Assembly: GCA_034401135.1 (NCBI GenBank)
Contig: JAWZSP010000006.1
Span: forward strand, 2,046,001 to 2,110,000
Length of the DNA: 64,000 nucleotides
From: Volutella citrinella
Taxonomy: Eukaryota > Ascomycota > Sordariomycetes > Hypocreales > Nectriaceae
Direction of reading: 5' to 3'
The stretch's first letter is position 1. Every line of letters starts with the position of its first letter. The notes beneath the pieces are model-generated. The model was given only the letters and a program-made list of their open reading frames with translations, had not been told where the DNA came from and searched no databases. A program made the position numbers and the translations under genes. Shown piece by piece: positions 34,749 to 45,836 of this stretch.

Positions 34749-36423
34749 GACTAGTAATTGGAGTGGCCTTATGGGTTGATGATGAGATAAGGAAGCGAAG
34801 CGGCTAGACTAGCTGATAGTTGGCATAAATCTAGAATCTATCCCTGACAGCCGACCGAATTGCCCCAATCCTCGGCTGCTGATTAGCTCGCGGGGAAGCA
34901 CCCTAGACCAACTGGCAGTTGTCCGGGGTATCGTGCATTTAAAACATCCGAGACTTGCCCATACCGAGCTTGCCGCCGTCAACTTCGTGATGTCCGCCCA
35001 TCCACCACTCGGACAACATCCACAGATTCCACACGGGGCCAAGGCCTGCGGTGGAGAATTGAGCAGAGATGCCCATAATTCATAACAAGAGCATCCTTTA
35101 GTAAAGGCTTCTGGTCATCGCGACCCATTGAGCATTATGTAACTAGTACGTAAATCTAGGATATGTGGGCCAACCATGTCCTTGGTATTACACTTGGCAT
35201 GACCCTTCTTACCGGTGAATCCACAGCGCGTCATAGTGTCGCGAGACGGAGCTGGAGTGGCATGAGCCTTCTGGAGGACCCTTAAAACGCCGATGGAGTG
35301 AAATTGAGAGCAGCAGTCGACAGAGGGCGCCGCGGGTGCGAGCGTCGTTGCCAAGCCTTGAGCGTGAAGAGAATTTTCGTGATACGGACAGTCCGATATG
35401 ACGATGATAAGATCCGGATGTGGTCTGTGCTCTGATGTCATGCTCTCTGCATCACCAACGACCGATGCTTCTTGGCTTTCAAGTTGCCATGCTGCAAGTA
35501 TGTTTAATACATGGTAAATGACGGGGAGTACGAGTCCAATGCAGCCACATTCCATTACGAGGGACATGGCGGCTTGGCTTACCCGTTGCCGGCGCTTTTT
35601 TCTCCAGTCATTGACCTCTTACGGACACAACCTGACAACCCAAGCAATGCCAAGAGTCTGTGCTTCGCTGCTGTTCATCAATGGGGGCGTGAAACGACCC
35701 CAAGTGGATTATAAGTGGACGTCTAGTGGGCTTCTAGAAGAAGTCTGAGTGGCTCCGTCGGCGGTTTGCCGGACACCTCCCGCCTCACTCGGTTGCCTCT
35801 GCCTGCCCTCGTCAACGTGTTTTATGAATCCCGGCCTGACCGAGGTGGCGATGCCTAGGCCTGATGAGGCAGATGCTCGTCAGCCAGACCGAGGCCCCTG
35901 CCGTTGGGGATAGCCTCACGCAACTGGCACACCTGGAGACTCCACCACCACGACTCCTGAGCCCCCATGGGGGTGGGCAGCTTGGCAGCTGCTGTATCCC
36001 GCGGAACCTGGGGACCTTCTCCATCCATATTAGTTTCCGGGATGGAGTTTGTCGCGGTCCATATATCCATGACCCAAAATAAATGGCAACACGCCCGTGC
36101 TTTGAGGCGATTTTCTGCTCCGGGTCCGCCCCCGAGTCAGACCATCGCGACTTCTGCCCTCCTCCCGCCTCGGCCCCTCGCTTGGCAATGGAGAGAGGCA
36201 TTTTACGCGGCTTGTGGAGGCGGAGCTCTTTAAATACCCGTCGCTGCCGTCATCCCCATCCCCATCCCATCCCCCATCCTCACCTCGATCCGTCTACATT
36301 AGCTTGCATTTCGACCCACCGCTCCTTACATAGTAGATCAGCTACTGCATACATACTCATACTCATACTCCTTTTGGATCCTCTCTCCTTTTTTCAATCA
36401 GTTCACACAACCTCCTACACAAG
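34749..36423. other. intergenic stretch with one small open frame and the transporter promoter
   Basis: Only the short minus-strand frame at 35076-34939 looks coding. A 150-aa minus frame (35567-35115) has no motif and is left out. A TTTAAATA element at 36229-36236 followed by a CT/CA-rich tract precedes the amino-acid transporter. Confidence 0.45.
34939..35076 (-). CDS. small ORF or gene remnant, 45 aa
   Basis: The frame reads MGISAQFSTAGLGPVWNLWM continuing LSEWWMGGHHEVDGGKLGMG and ends KSRMF. The Trp-rich, Gly-rich content looks like real protein rather than chance. An acceptor-like CACCGCAG lies inside, so it may be the last exon of a gene whose upstream part is lost or unrecognised. No family is assigned. 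Confidence 0.3.
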   Translation of the reverse strand: MGISAQFSTAGLGPVWNLWMLSEWWMGGHHEVDGGKLGMGKSRMF

Positions 36424-37923
36424 ATGCTGGGCATGTCGGAGAAAAAGGGCGATGTGTCGGCCCACGACTCGAGCGGGTCGGACAACGATGCGCCCAAGGC
36501 GGCCAAGACGACGCAGACTGGCGACTTCCAGGCCGTGATGCCGCACACAGACGACAACAGCAACATCTTTAGCCAGGGAGGCAAGTCGTTTCGCACCCTC
36601 GGCCGCTGGGACACCATCTTCATCCTCTTCGCCAACCAGATCGGCCTCGGCATCCTGTCTCTGCCCTCGACGCTCAAGGTCCTGGGCATTGTCCCTGGAA
36701 TCATTGCCCTCATCGGCATTGGGTGCATGTCGTGGTATACCGCCTTTGAATGCGAGTCTCTCATCCCAGCACAGTCAAGAGTGATGTGTCTGACAGTCAT
36801 AGTGTATCAATTCTACTGCCGCCATCCTCATGTGGTCAACGTCGTCGACATGTGTCGCGTCGTCGGCGGCAAGTGGCTCGAGGGCGTCGCCTCGGCCATG
36901 TTCCTGATCCAAGTCATCTTCGTTGCCGCCTCTGCCACCGTTACCATGTCCATTGCCCTCAACACGGTCAGCTCCAACGCCACCTGCACCGTCGTCTTCA
37001 TCTTCGTCGCCTGCGCCGCCTGCTTCCTCTTCGGCATCCCCCGGACCACCAAGTTTGTCTCCCATCTGGGCATCCCCAACGCCGTCAGCGTCCTGGCCGC
37101 CTCTATTCTGGTCATGATCAGCCTCGGCATCAGCGGCCCCAACGCCGTCGAGGACATGTCCAAGTGGCACCGCGAAATCGTCGTCGTTGGAAACCCGACC
37201 TTCCGCGAGGGCCTCAACGCCTGTCTCAAGATTGCTTTTGCATACGCTGCTAACTTGTCGTTTGTGGGCTACATGGCCGAGATGGTCGACCCCATCAAAG
37301 ACTTCAAGTTCTGCATGGTGTGGCTCGAGTGCGGATCCATGATCCTCTACGTCGTCTTTGCCATCATTCTTTACTGCCTCGGCGCCGAGCACACAACCTC
37401 TCCAATTCTCGGATCGGCTTCCATCACTCCCGCAAAGATTGCATTCGGTCTGGCCATCCCTGCCATCTTTGCCACAGGCCTTGCCTACGGCCACATTGGC
37501 TCCAAGTACTTGTTCGTCAACACCCTTAAGAAAATGGGCGCCATCCAGGAGGTTACCTCCAACTCTACCAAGTCTTGGGCCGTGTGGATCGCCTCTGACA
37601 CCGTCTTCTGGATCATCGTCTTTGTCTTGGCCAACGCAATTCCTGTGTTCGATTCTATCCTCTCCATCTGCGCAGCCACGACTATTTCGTGGTTCACCTT
37701 TGGCTTCAGCGCCGTCTTCTGGTTGAACATGAACTGGGGCAGGCTGTTCCTGAACTGGAGGAAGACGTGCCTGACAATCGCCAACATTCTACTTATTGCT
37801 GTATCTTTCTTTATGAACGCAGCTGGTCTGTGGTCGTCGATTACCGAGCTGCTGGACCTGTTTGATTCCGATTCCAGCTCCATCCGAGGAGCCTTTTCCT
37901 GTGGCAGCAATGCCGCGTTCTGA
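36424..37923 (+). CDS. amino-acid transporter, AAAP family
   Basis: A continuous frame of 499 aa encodes a plasma-membrane amino-acid permease. A hydrophilic N-tail of about 58 residues precedes the first helix, IFILFANQIGLGILSLPSTL, which carries the family's GLGILSLP motif. About eleven membrane segments follow, including FAYAANLSFVGYMAEMVDP, the conserved loop with an acidic residue. The 17 residues between WYTAFE and YQFYCRHPHVVNVVDM do not fit the second helix. They match a 51-nt intron at 36752-36802 with a GC donor (T|GCGAGT) and CATAG acceptor. Splicing it keeps the frame and gives 482 aa with FELYQFYCRHPHV. Substrate is likely neutral amino acids, by family only. Confidence 0.85.
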   Translation: MLGMSEKKGDVSAHDSSGSDNDAPKAAKTTQTGDFQAVMPHTDDNSNIFSQGGKSFRTLGRWDTIFILFANQIGLGILSLPSTLKVLGIVPGIIALIGIGCMSWYTAFECESLIPAQSRVMCLTVIVYQFYCRHPHVVNVVDMCRVVGGKWLEGVASAMFLIQVIFVAASATVTMSIALNTVSSNATCTVVFIFVACAACFLFGIPRTTKFVSHLGIPNAVSVLAASILVMISLGISGPNAVEDMSKWHREIVVVGNPTFREGLNACLKIAFAYAANLSFVGYMAEMVDPIKDFKFCMVWLECGSMILYVVFAIILYCLGAEHTTSPILGSASITPAKIAFGLAIPAIFATGLAYGHIGSKYLFVNTLKKMGAIQEVTSNSTKSWAVWIASDTVFWIIVFVLANAIPVFDSILSICAATTISWFTFGFSAVFWLNMNWGRLFLNWRKTCLTIANILLIAVSFFMNAAGLWSSITELLDLFDSDSSSIRGAFSCGSNAAF

Positions 37924-38098
37924 TTTATCCTGGCGCATTTTCTGTTTTCTTTGCGGTACGGATCAATCATTTGAAAAATTCCAACAAAATGTAAAACTCA
38001 AGTTACTCAACTATGAACTAATGGTAGTGATTATAAAAACATACCACAATTAACTGCGATAATAAACGCTCTGTGCCTCTAAATGTTGTTCACCGAAA

Positions 38099-39998
38099 TT
38101 ACTGAGCCCTCTTGAAGACCGTTCCCGTCGCCATGCTCTGCACACTCACTGCCTTTCCATCGACAATCTCAAGAACAAACTCGTCCGCAGACCCGAAAAA
38201 TCCCACAGACATCCAGGTCTCGCATCCGTTCTCGAACAAGCCTGAGCCCCCTTCGACTTCGGCACGCGGCGCAAGTGGCTTCATTTCGGGCACGGCGCGG
38301 AAGCTCAGCTTCTTGGACGGGTGGCCACAGGTGCTGTTGCGAGACTGAGACACAAGTCCAGTGGGATACATTCTGATCAGGATGTCCTTGTTGTCGAGGG
38401 TGAGAGGGTAAACAGAGCGGGCGCGGAGGTCGACGCCGCTCTCGAACCAAGCGCCGATGCCCAGGCCAGGGCGGTCATTGTCGACGGTGAGGGTGATGTT
38501 GGCGTCGGTCTTTTTGTCTACGGCCTCGAAAGTGCCAGCCAGATTGGCGGCGGCGTTTTCGGCGCCAGCAAATTCGGCTGCAGAGATGAAGTTCTCGCCG
38601 ACCAGGTTGCGGAGGATATATCGCTCGGTCAGGGCAGCTGATCCGGCGAGGAGGATGGTGAAGCCGATGTTGTGGTCAGGGGAAAGGGCAAAGACGGCGC
38701 TGTATGCACTGCAAGATTGTCAGCTGCATTTCAATTGATGAATCGGAGGGTAGGCTCCTACTTGTTTCCGCCGAGCTTGGTGTACAGGTCTGATATCCGG
38801 CTGCGCGGGGAGTCGGGCGTCACCTTGAGTGTGAGGCGGTTGATTTCCCAGGGGGCACCGACGTTGACGGTGAGCGAAGAGGTGCCGGCAAGGGGCTTCA
38901 TCCAAGCGCGGGTGTTGGCAGGGGACAGGAGTTTGGAGTTGAGGATGGAGCTGCCAATGGTTCGGAGGTCGGCACAGCTCGAGTAGACGCCGCCGGAGCT
39001 ACACATGTTAGTGTCTAAGCAAGTAATTGCGAATATTGTGCGACATACCCCTCGACAGTTGGGTTATCGTATCCCCAAGAGGAAGTTGCAAATGTTCCGG
39101 GAATGACGAGTCCATCAAAGTCGCCCTCGGGTTTCTTTGTGGTGGTAGACTTCAAGCCCAGGGGCTGGCGAAGGACCTTGCCAACCGCGTCGTTGTACTT
39201 CATGTTGGTCAACCGCTCGACGACGCGTCCGAGAATCGAGTAGCCTCCATCCGAGTAGAGGGCGGTCTGGTGGGGAGCCGCTACAGGACGCTTGGTATCT
39301 TTCATTTCAGCCAGCCAAGCTGTAAAGGTTAGCAAACGTCAGGAGAAAGGGAGGGCATGTCCTTACTCTTGATGTCGCATCCCTCCGCGTTGAAGTCTTC
39401 AAAGCACTTGAGGTTGTCGAGGGCTACTCATGTCAGCTGTGTCAAAAAGCTGTGCAAGATGGTACTTACGAACACCACCAGAGCCGCCCTGCTGCGATGC
39501 AAGAGCGCCAACGGTCACGTCTTCCCAGTGGATCTTCTCGAGAGGGTCGCTGTTCTTGTTTCCGCGTAGCTCGGGCACAAAATCCGTGACTGGACGGTTG
39601 AAAATATCAGGTCCGCCCTTGGCCAACAGTGTGTACGCTGTGACCAGCTTGGACACGCTGCCGATGCGGAAGATGGTGTCGTCGCCGAGCTTGCCCTTGG
39701 AGAGCGTCCCTTTCAGACCGAAGCCTTCGTGGTAGTATGAATAGATGGATTTTTGCGTAGTGGTCGAGAACACGTCGATGGCGAATGATGAATTCTCCTT
39801 GTTCAGGTATCCCTTTGAAAACAGAGTCTCGATCTGTTTAGGGAAGCCGGAGATTGCTGTCTTGATCGACTGAGTCGCTGCAACGTCGAAGTCGGCTGGA
39901 TACACGGGTCCGAGGAGAGGACATTCTTCGGTAGGTATGATGGTGGCAGCCCCCAACACGGAGAGGAAGGGCACCATGAGGGCCATTCGGTTGACCAT
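38099..39998 (-). CDS. secreted beta-lactamase-like serine hydrolase
   Basis: Exons 39998-39470, 39423-39367, 39319-39049, 38998-38762 and 38708-38099 join in phase to 567 aa. Residues 1-21 (MVNRMALMVPFLSVLGAATI) are a signal peptide. The class C beta-lactamase/esterase fold shows FRIGSVSKLVTAYTLL with the S-x-x-K catalytic pair (Ser114, Lys117), and later HQTALYSDGGYSILGRVVER with the Tyr of the YxN motif (here YSD). The C-terminal 190 residues form an added beta-rich domain with cysteines (NSTCGHPSK, NGCETW). Family members hydrolyse esters, lactones or peptides; the substrate here is unknown. Asp in place of Asn in YxN suggests an esterase-type rather than antibiotic-type enzyme. Confidence 0.82.
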
Positions 39999-41667
39999 TT
40001 TGTGTTGCGAGTGAATGAGGTTGATTAGGTCGTTGAGCAGGTTTCGAAGCGGAGGGGAGTAGGAGATGATGAACTGTGAGACGGATGATTGATCCATTTT
40101 GAACAGACATGCAGAGCCTTTATTATATTCATCAAGACATTGAAGGAGTTGCATCCATTATAGCAATTCGGGGCAGTGTGTGTAATCCGCGGATTGATCG
40201 AGGCGGAGCTGGATTGAGGCTAGCGGGTGTTCCAAGGGTCGGCCCCACACAAATACGCGTATTGTTACGGCCGGGAGCCAGGCTCAGCCAGCTGTTGCAA
40301 GGATTGTTCAATTGGCAGCGTCGCTGATCACAGACTGTCTCGCGGAGCGACACTAAAATGACCCGTCCTAACCGTTTTTTTAATGAATGGAGCGCAGCCC
40401 AACAGATACGCGGGTGGGTAGCGTTGTTCTCGTCATCAGGCATGTGATGGGGAGAGGGCACAGGCACACAGGCAGCACAGGCAGCACATCCGCTGGTGGG
40501 GGATTGCTGGGCTGTCAATCTCTGTGTCTGAGGCTACCGAGACACCGGCACTTGCCTCACCTTGGTCTCTTGGTGCGCCCACCCAGAGCGCAATGCCACC
40601 ACCCCACGTCATGGATCCGGCACTGCGACGGATGGTCCAGATGTACGCTGCCATGCACATGCAACCAAGCAGCACATGCCGCAGAGCCGAAAGATCATAC
40701 CGATTTTATCGACAAACGTGGCTGCTCGGCGTAGTGATCCACGGCCGAGTTGGTCTGTGCCGCAGATCAGGTCATCCATCGCATTGGGCCGCTCCGCCGA
40801 CCCCAAGGCCGATATTGAAATTTGATAGTACGCTCCAGGGTTTCAAGCCCTGTGACGGCATATAAGTGACTTTGTGGTCATCTAACCAGAGATTCCGTAA
40901 AAATTTTCCGATCGCGGAGTTTCAACCAAAATCTCGTTGAAACTCGACGAAACCTTGCCTTAGCCACTCGGGTTGGCCGACGTCCTTTTGACGGTTGAAA
41001 ACAGTTTTCCGGCCCGATATCGAATTGCCACTGACGAGAAGATGACGACGCGGTCTATACAAGGTATTCAGTGCATGTATACAATGCAGAAATCTCAAAT
41101 GCCGTCTGTTTGGGACACGGCAGATTCCCCAGGCACAACAAGGTCACGATATCTCGCACTCGCGTGGCCTATTGCCGAAAGCCAGACTGCACGACCACGT
41201 GGCTTTTTTAAAATAGCAGGAAACAGTTTTCTTGGTGAACTGACTCAAGTAGGATCACTCCAGCATGTCCGATACCCATATGGGCTGTCATGCTTTTGGT
41301 TGGAATTCCGAAAAAGTCTACCTGAGTGGGCTGAGTAGTAGCACCCAACTACCCTAGCACTGCTCCTACTAGTAGTTGCATCGCACCAGGATGCAGTCTC
41401 CACGTGCGCAACCAACATCGATGCCAACGGAAATGACTTCATGGCTCCCAACCTTATCATCCAACCAGACTGCATACGGCTGCATTGCCGCTCAGGAATG
41501 AGTCGCCGTTACAAAAGACACGGCCTGATGATGCCTTATCACGTGCATGGCTGGTTGTGGTAGTACTGCCTCGAAACATTTAAACCCCGCATTCGCTGAT
41601 GCCTTATCTGACATTTTCACCATCACCATCTGCACACATCCCCATCACTACACTGCATCATCACAAG
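39999..41667. other. intergenic stretch between divergent genes
   Basis: No gene is supported. It must hold the promoters of the serine hydrolase (minus) and the HET gene (plus). Frames at 40387-40865 mirror one another without motifs. Confidence 0.45.
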
Positions 41668-43437
41668 ATGGCGACCGACGTATTCCAATTCCCGGCTGTG
41701 GACTACACTGACCGCGAGATCCGCATCCTTGTTCTCCACCCAGGCAAGGATGACGAAGAGATTAAATGCCACCACGAGATTGCGTCACTGCATGACTCCC
41801 CTGACTACGACGCTCTGTCCTACACGTCGTGCAATGACACTGACACCCGCCAAGTCACCCTCAACGAGAGGGAATACTCCGTCACTACCACCCTGTACCA
41901 AGCCCTCCAAGATGTTCGCTACCCCCACGAGGATCGCAGGCTCTGGGTCCATGCTCTCTGCATCGATCCGGCCGGCGTCGAGGAGAAGCGGTACCAAGTG
42001 AGAGACATGGGACCGCTCTACGCGAATGCTTCATGTGTACTGGCCTACCTTGGGCCACCATCTCCCGACACGGACAAGGGCCTAGAGGTTGTCGAGTCTC
42101 TTTGGAACAACCCGACAGTCGTCCAGGGTCAAAGCTGGTGGCCGGCAAAGATGCTCGTCAATGAAGAAAACGCCCGAGCCGTCCTTTCGCTCCTCAAACG
42201 GCCCTACTGGGACCGCATGTGGGTCATCCTAGAAGTTGCCGTGGCCGGCGACGACGTCAGGGTTGGCTGCGGGACCCGGTGGGTGCAATGGCGGGCACTG
42301 GAGAAGCCCCTGAAGCAAATATACGACACATTGCTCGGCCTGCACGATGGAACCATCACCTCGGATGACCATGGACTGTGGGAAATGCGCGACTGGCGGA
42401 AGTTGAAACAGAAGTGGGATGACATTGAGAAGACGAGGCAGTTTCTCTTCTCACATTCCAGGGGTGCACCACTCGGAGGCGAAACATTGTCCAACATCCT
42501 CGATCTCCTGCACCTCTGTGCATCCAAGAAAGCAACAGAGCCGCGTGATTTCGTTTTCTGTCTGTTTTCTCTCATCAAGATCAAGATACCAAACACGGGC
42601 AAGGAGGTGGCCCTTGACTTCATCGAGCCAGACTACACCAAAGACCTCGACGCCGTGTATTGCGGCGTTTTTGATGCAGGCATCTACATAGAGGGAGATG
42701 TGGCCTTGCTTATCCTCAGAAACCATGTTGCCAACGAAAACCTCCCCTCTTGGACCCCAGACTATGCTCTTCCTTGGACGTCGAGGTATCCGGCATTTGG
42801 TCCACAGTCCATGTGGCCTCGGAGAGACGCGTCACACGGAGAGAGCAGCTGGTTGTCGCCCGACAACTGCAGGATTCTCATCACCAAGGGGTGGATCGCC
42901 GATGAGGTCCTATACACTCTTGAATTGCTTGGAATCAGGGAGGATCCCATCGCCGTCCTTTGCCAAGTGCATACCCAGCTTACCCAACTTCTTGGGCCCG
43001 GGGCCAAAGGGGATTCGTTCTACGTCGCTGATGCCATTTGGCGAACTTGGGTTGGCAACTGCATCGCCGACGCGGCACCGTGCCCCAGGGCGCACCACAA
43101 GGCATACTCTGAAATCATTGAGGGTGCCAGCCAGCCTGCTGACGAGCAGAAGCGGCAAGAATTCCTTGATGCCGCACGCGACTCGGTGTGCTCTGCGTCG
43201 TATGCCCCACACCGTAAGTTCATCGTCACCCGCAGCGGGATGCTTGGTCTGGCCAGCCCCGAGTGCGCCGTCGGCGACCTCGTGTGCGAGCTTGTTGACT
43301 ACAGGCTGCCAGTACTGCTGAGGCAGACGGCCGACGGCTATAGGTTTGCTGGAGATGCCTATGTGCACGGTATGGTTAGCCGTGCAGTCGATCCTGCCAC
43401 TGAGCCGAGCGATCTGACTGAATTTAAGCTTATCTGA
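41668..43437 (+). CDS. HET-domain protein (heterokaryon incompatibility type), diverged
   Basis: A single exon of 589 aa starts at MATDVFQFPAVDYTD; a longer frame from 41599 adds a His/Pro-rich leader that is less likely. The HET core spans about residues 40-190: YDALSYTSCNDTDTRQVTLN, LWVHALCIDPAGVEEKRYQV, RDMGPLYANASCVLAYLG and RPYWDRMWVILEVAVAGDDV. The family's usual SYVWG is SYTSC here and the usual IDAICINQ is VHALCIDP, so the domain is clearly diverged. The C-terminal half matches other long HET proteins (KATEPRDFVFCLFSLIKI, WTPDYALPW, GDLVCELVDYRLPVLLRQ). HET proteins can trigger cell death when unlike strains fuse; whether this one still does is unknown. Confidence 0.82.
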   Translation: MATDVFQFPAVDYTDREIRILVLHPGKDDEEIKCHHEIASLHDSPDYDALSYTSCNDTDTRQVTLNEREYSVTTTLYQALQDVRYPHEDRRLWVHALCIDPAGVEEKRYQVRDMGPLYANASCVLAYLGPPSPDTDKGLEVVESLWNNPTVVQGQSWWPAKMLVNEENARAVLSLLKRPYWDRMWVILEVAVAGDDVRVGCGTRWVQWRALEKPLKQIYDTLLGLHDGTITSDDHGLWEMRDWRKLKQKWDDIEKTRQFLFSHSRGAPLGGETLSNILDLLHLCASKKATEPRDFVFCLFSLIKIKIPNTGKEVALDFIEPDYTKDLDAVYCGVFDAGIYIEGDVALLILRNHVANENLPSWTPDYALPWTSRYPAFGPQSMWPRRDASHGESSWLSPDNCRILITKGWIADEVLYTLELLGIREDPIAVLCQVHTQLTQLLGPGAKGDSFYVADAIWRTWVGNCIADAAPCPRAHHKAYSEIIEGASQPADEQKRQEFLDAARDSVCSASYAPHRKFIVTRSGMLGLASPECAVGDLVCELVDYRLPVLLRQTADGYRFAGDAYVHGMVSRAVDPATEPSDLTEFKLI

Positions 43438-43560
43438 GCTCATTTGGGACATTGGGTGGGATATAACGGATTTTCATTATGTACAGGCTGAACAAAGCAA
43501 TGGATACGGTAGGCATGCCAAAGTTGGGATGTAATACCACTGCGAAATGGTACACCGGAA

Positions 43561-43610
43561 CTGGATAGGCTTGGATAGGCTTGGTTAGGCTTGGTTAGGC
43601 TTGGTTAGGC
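43561..43610. repeat. 10-bp minisatellite, five copies
   Basis: Five copies of TTGGWTAGGC occur in a row (the first with CT in place of TT), about 120 bp past the HET gene stop, probably in its 3'UTR. No function is evident. Confidence 0.9.
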
Positions 43611-44033
43611 GTAGGTCTTGAATGACGAATGGCATGTTCTTGATTTAATGAAGTGAACCAAGTTCCAAACACTCGTAGCAAAGGCAACGATGAAACACGG
43701 ACAGAGTCGTGCGTACAAATCCCAGTCCATACGTCAGGCCTAGACTCGGCAGAGATCCAACTAACGTATGGAGCCTAGAGAGTGCCAGAGCTAGACTCAA
43801 CCCCGCAAGCCGATACTACGGGGAGGATACCCTGGCTTCCCGACAGATGATCTCATGGCGGGATGCAACCAAGCTGCATATCCGGAGGTACTTTGTAATT
43901 CCTGTGACGAGGACATCTGACCAAAGTGCCGAACCCCGCTCGGCAGCGGGGTGCCTACTACTTAAGTCCCATAGCCCAAGTATTTTGGATTTGAGATGTC
44001 CGTGTTCTGATTGAGCAATCACTCTCGGGCGAA

Positions 44034-45515
44034 ATGGCGACCAAAGACTTCCAAAACATCTTCCACTGGGCATCCACCCAGCAAAACGGGGCCATCCCCT
44101 CGTTTGCAACGAGGCCCGACGACCCGTACAAGTATAATCCCGGGTTCGGCAACAGTTTTGAATCAGAGGCCGTCCCCGGGACCATTCCGAGGGGGCAGAA
44201 CAGCCCCCGGTCCATCCGGTTTGGCCTGTACGCCGAACAGATCACGGCCTCGGCCTTTGTTGCGCCGCGGCACTTGAACAGGAGGACATGACTGTACCGA
44301 GCGAGGCCAGCAGTCGCCCACCAAGGATTTGTAGGTACTGATGCAAGGTCGAAAGATGTATACTGATGCCTCTAGGTCGACCTGCCTGACAATCCGGACA
44401 TTGAGTCCACATATCTCCCCCTCAACCCGCGCGTCCATGTGTCCCCCACCCAGCTGGCCTGGAAGCCGTTTGAGATCCCCACCGACCCAGTCGATTTCGT
44501 GGAGGGCATCAAGTCGGTGGCCGGCTCGGGGGATCCGACGCTGAGGGAGGGCCTGGCGATGCACGTCTTCGTCTGCAACAAGAGCATGTCGAAGAAGGCG
44601 TTTGTCAACCAGGACGGAGACTTTCTCATCGTCCCCCAGCAAGGGGCCCTGGACATCCAAACGGAGCTAGGCTTCCTGTACGTCCAGCCCGGCGAGATTT
44701 GCGTCATCCAGAGGGGCCTGCGGTTCAAGGTCAACGTGAACGGCGCCACTCGTGGGTATATTCTGGAGATCTGGGGCAGCGAGTTCTCCCTGCCTGAATT
44801 AGGAGCGCTGGGAGCAAACGGACTGGCCAATGCCCGGGACTTCTTGCATCCTGTTGCCGCCTACGAGGTGACCCAAGACGATCCGTGGAACGTTGTGTGC
44901 AAGCTGTCGGGCCGCTTCTTCCAGAGCAGCCAGCGACACTGCCCCTTCGACGTTATTGCGTGGCACGGCAACTACAGCCCGTTCAAGTACGACCTGACTA
45001 AGTTTGTCAACGTCGGCTCAATCTCCGTCGACCACATCGACCCGTCAATCTTCTGCGTGCTGACGGCCAGGTCGCGCGACCCTGCCGCGCCCCTCGCCGA
45101 CTTCCTCATCTTCTCGCCTCGCTGGGACGTGGCCTCGTCGACGTATCGGCCGCCCTACTACCATAGGAACGCCAGCTCCGAGCTGATGGGTCTGATATAC
45201 GGAGAGTACGCCGGCAGATCGGATGGCTTCGACGCGGGCTCTGTCAGTTTCGAGTGTAGCCACGTCCCGCACGGCGTCGCCTACGAGCAGTTTGCCGCTG
45301 CTTCGAGGGAGGATCCGCCGGTGATGCGGATTTCTGAGGGGTCTGTTGCCTTTATGTTTGAGAGTTGCCGCGCTTTTACAGTCTCCGAATATGCCTGGAA
45401 GAGTAAGCAGAAGCACGAGCACGATCCAAAGATGTGGGATGATTTGGTGGACAACTTCTCCAAGCACAAGGACGAGGTGGATAGGATTCTGGCTGAGCAG
45501 AAGCGAAAGTTGTGA
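44034..45515 (+). pseudogene. homogentisate 1,2-dioxygenase copy with in-frame TGA
   Basis: Homogentisate dioxygenase opens the ring of homogentisate in tyrosine/phenylalanine breakdown. Exons 44034-44330 and 44376-45515 would give 478 residues. The N-terminus has NPGFGNSFESEAVPGTIPRG, FGLYAEQITASAFVAPR and HLNRRT. Then TGA at 44289-44291 replaces the expected Trp codon before LYRARPAVAHQGF, which stays in frame up to the splice. Everything downstream is intact: FLIVPQQGALDIQTELGFLY, WHGNYSPFKYDLTKF, and the iron ligands in YYHRN, SSELMG and HVPHG. No splice option avoids the TGA. It is therefore either a recent null allele, a sequencing error, or a stop-readthrough case (the context is UGA CUG). 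An intact copy may exist elsewhere in the genome. Confidence 0.85.
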
Positions 45516-45568
45516 TGCCTAGCACGTATTGCATCCAACATCCATTCTACTAAATCCGTTCGGTTCGG

Positions 45569-45601
45569 CCTCTCGCGCGCTCGGTCGAGTTACGCGAGAG
45601 G
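45569..45601. other. perfect 9-bp inverted repeat 3' of the dioxygenase
   Basis: CCTCTCGCG at 45569-45577 pairs with CGCGAGAGG at 45593-45601 across 15 nt. It starts 54 nt after the dioxygenase stop codon and could form an RNA hairpin in the 3'UTR, or mark the edge of the repeat region. Confidence 0.6.
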
Positions 45602-45836
45602 TCGAGTGATTCTTTCACGTGTTTTTGGTCCCGACCTCCTCTTTCACCGCGCTGCACGATATTTTCGTCCTTGAAAAGGTCAAGGCCCTGTTACAGTTAG
45701 CAAAAGCTTCACAAGCTCGATGGGCTTTGATAGCGTACAGCAATCCATTCAAGCTCAATAGCAGTCCATTCAGGCTTAATGGCAGTCACGTTCTGGAGAT
45801 AGCCGCGGCGCACTCCGCAGAAGTACGGTCAGAGCT

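Noticed and set aside
35115..35567. Minus frame of 150 aa with seven cysteines as a secreted protein
   Set aside because: No proper signal peptide and irregular composition; not enough support.
43561..43610. Telomere-like repeat
   Set aside because: The unit TTGGWTAGGC is 10 bp and not the fungal TTAGGG; it is only five copies in a 3' flank.
44289..44291. Repeat-induced point mutation as cause of the dioxygenase stop
   Set aside because: The change from TGG to TGA is not at a CpA/TpG site, and the rest of the gene has no other such stops.
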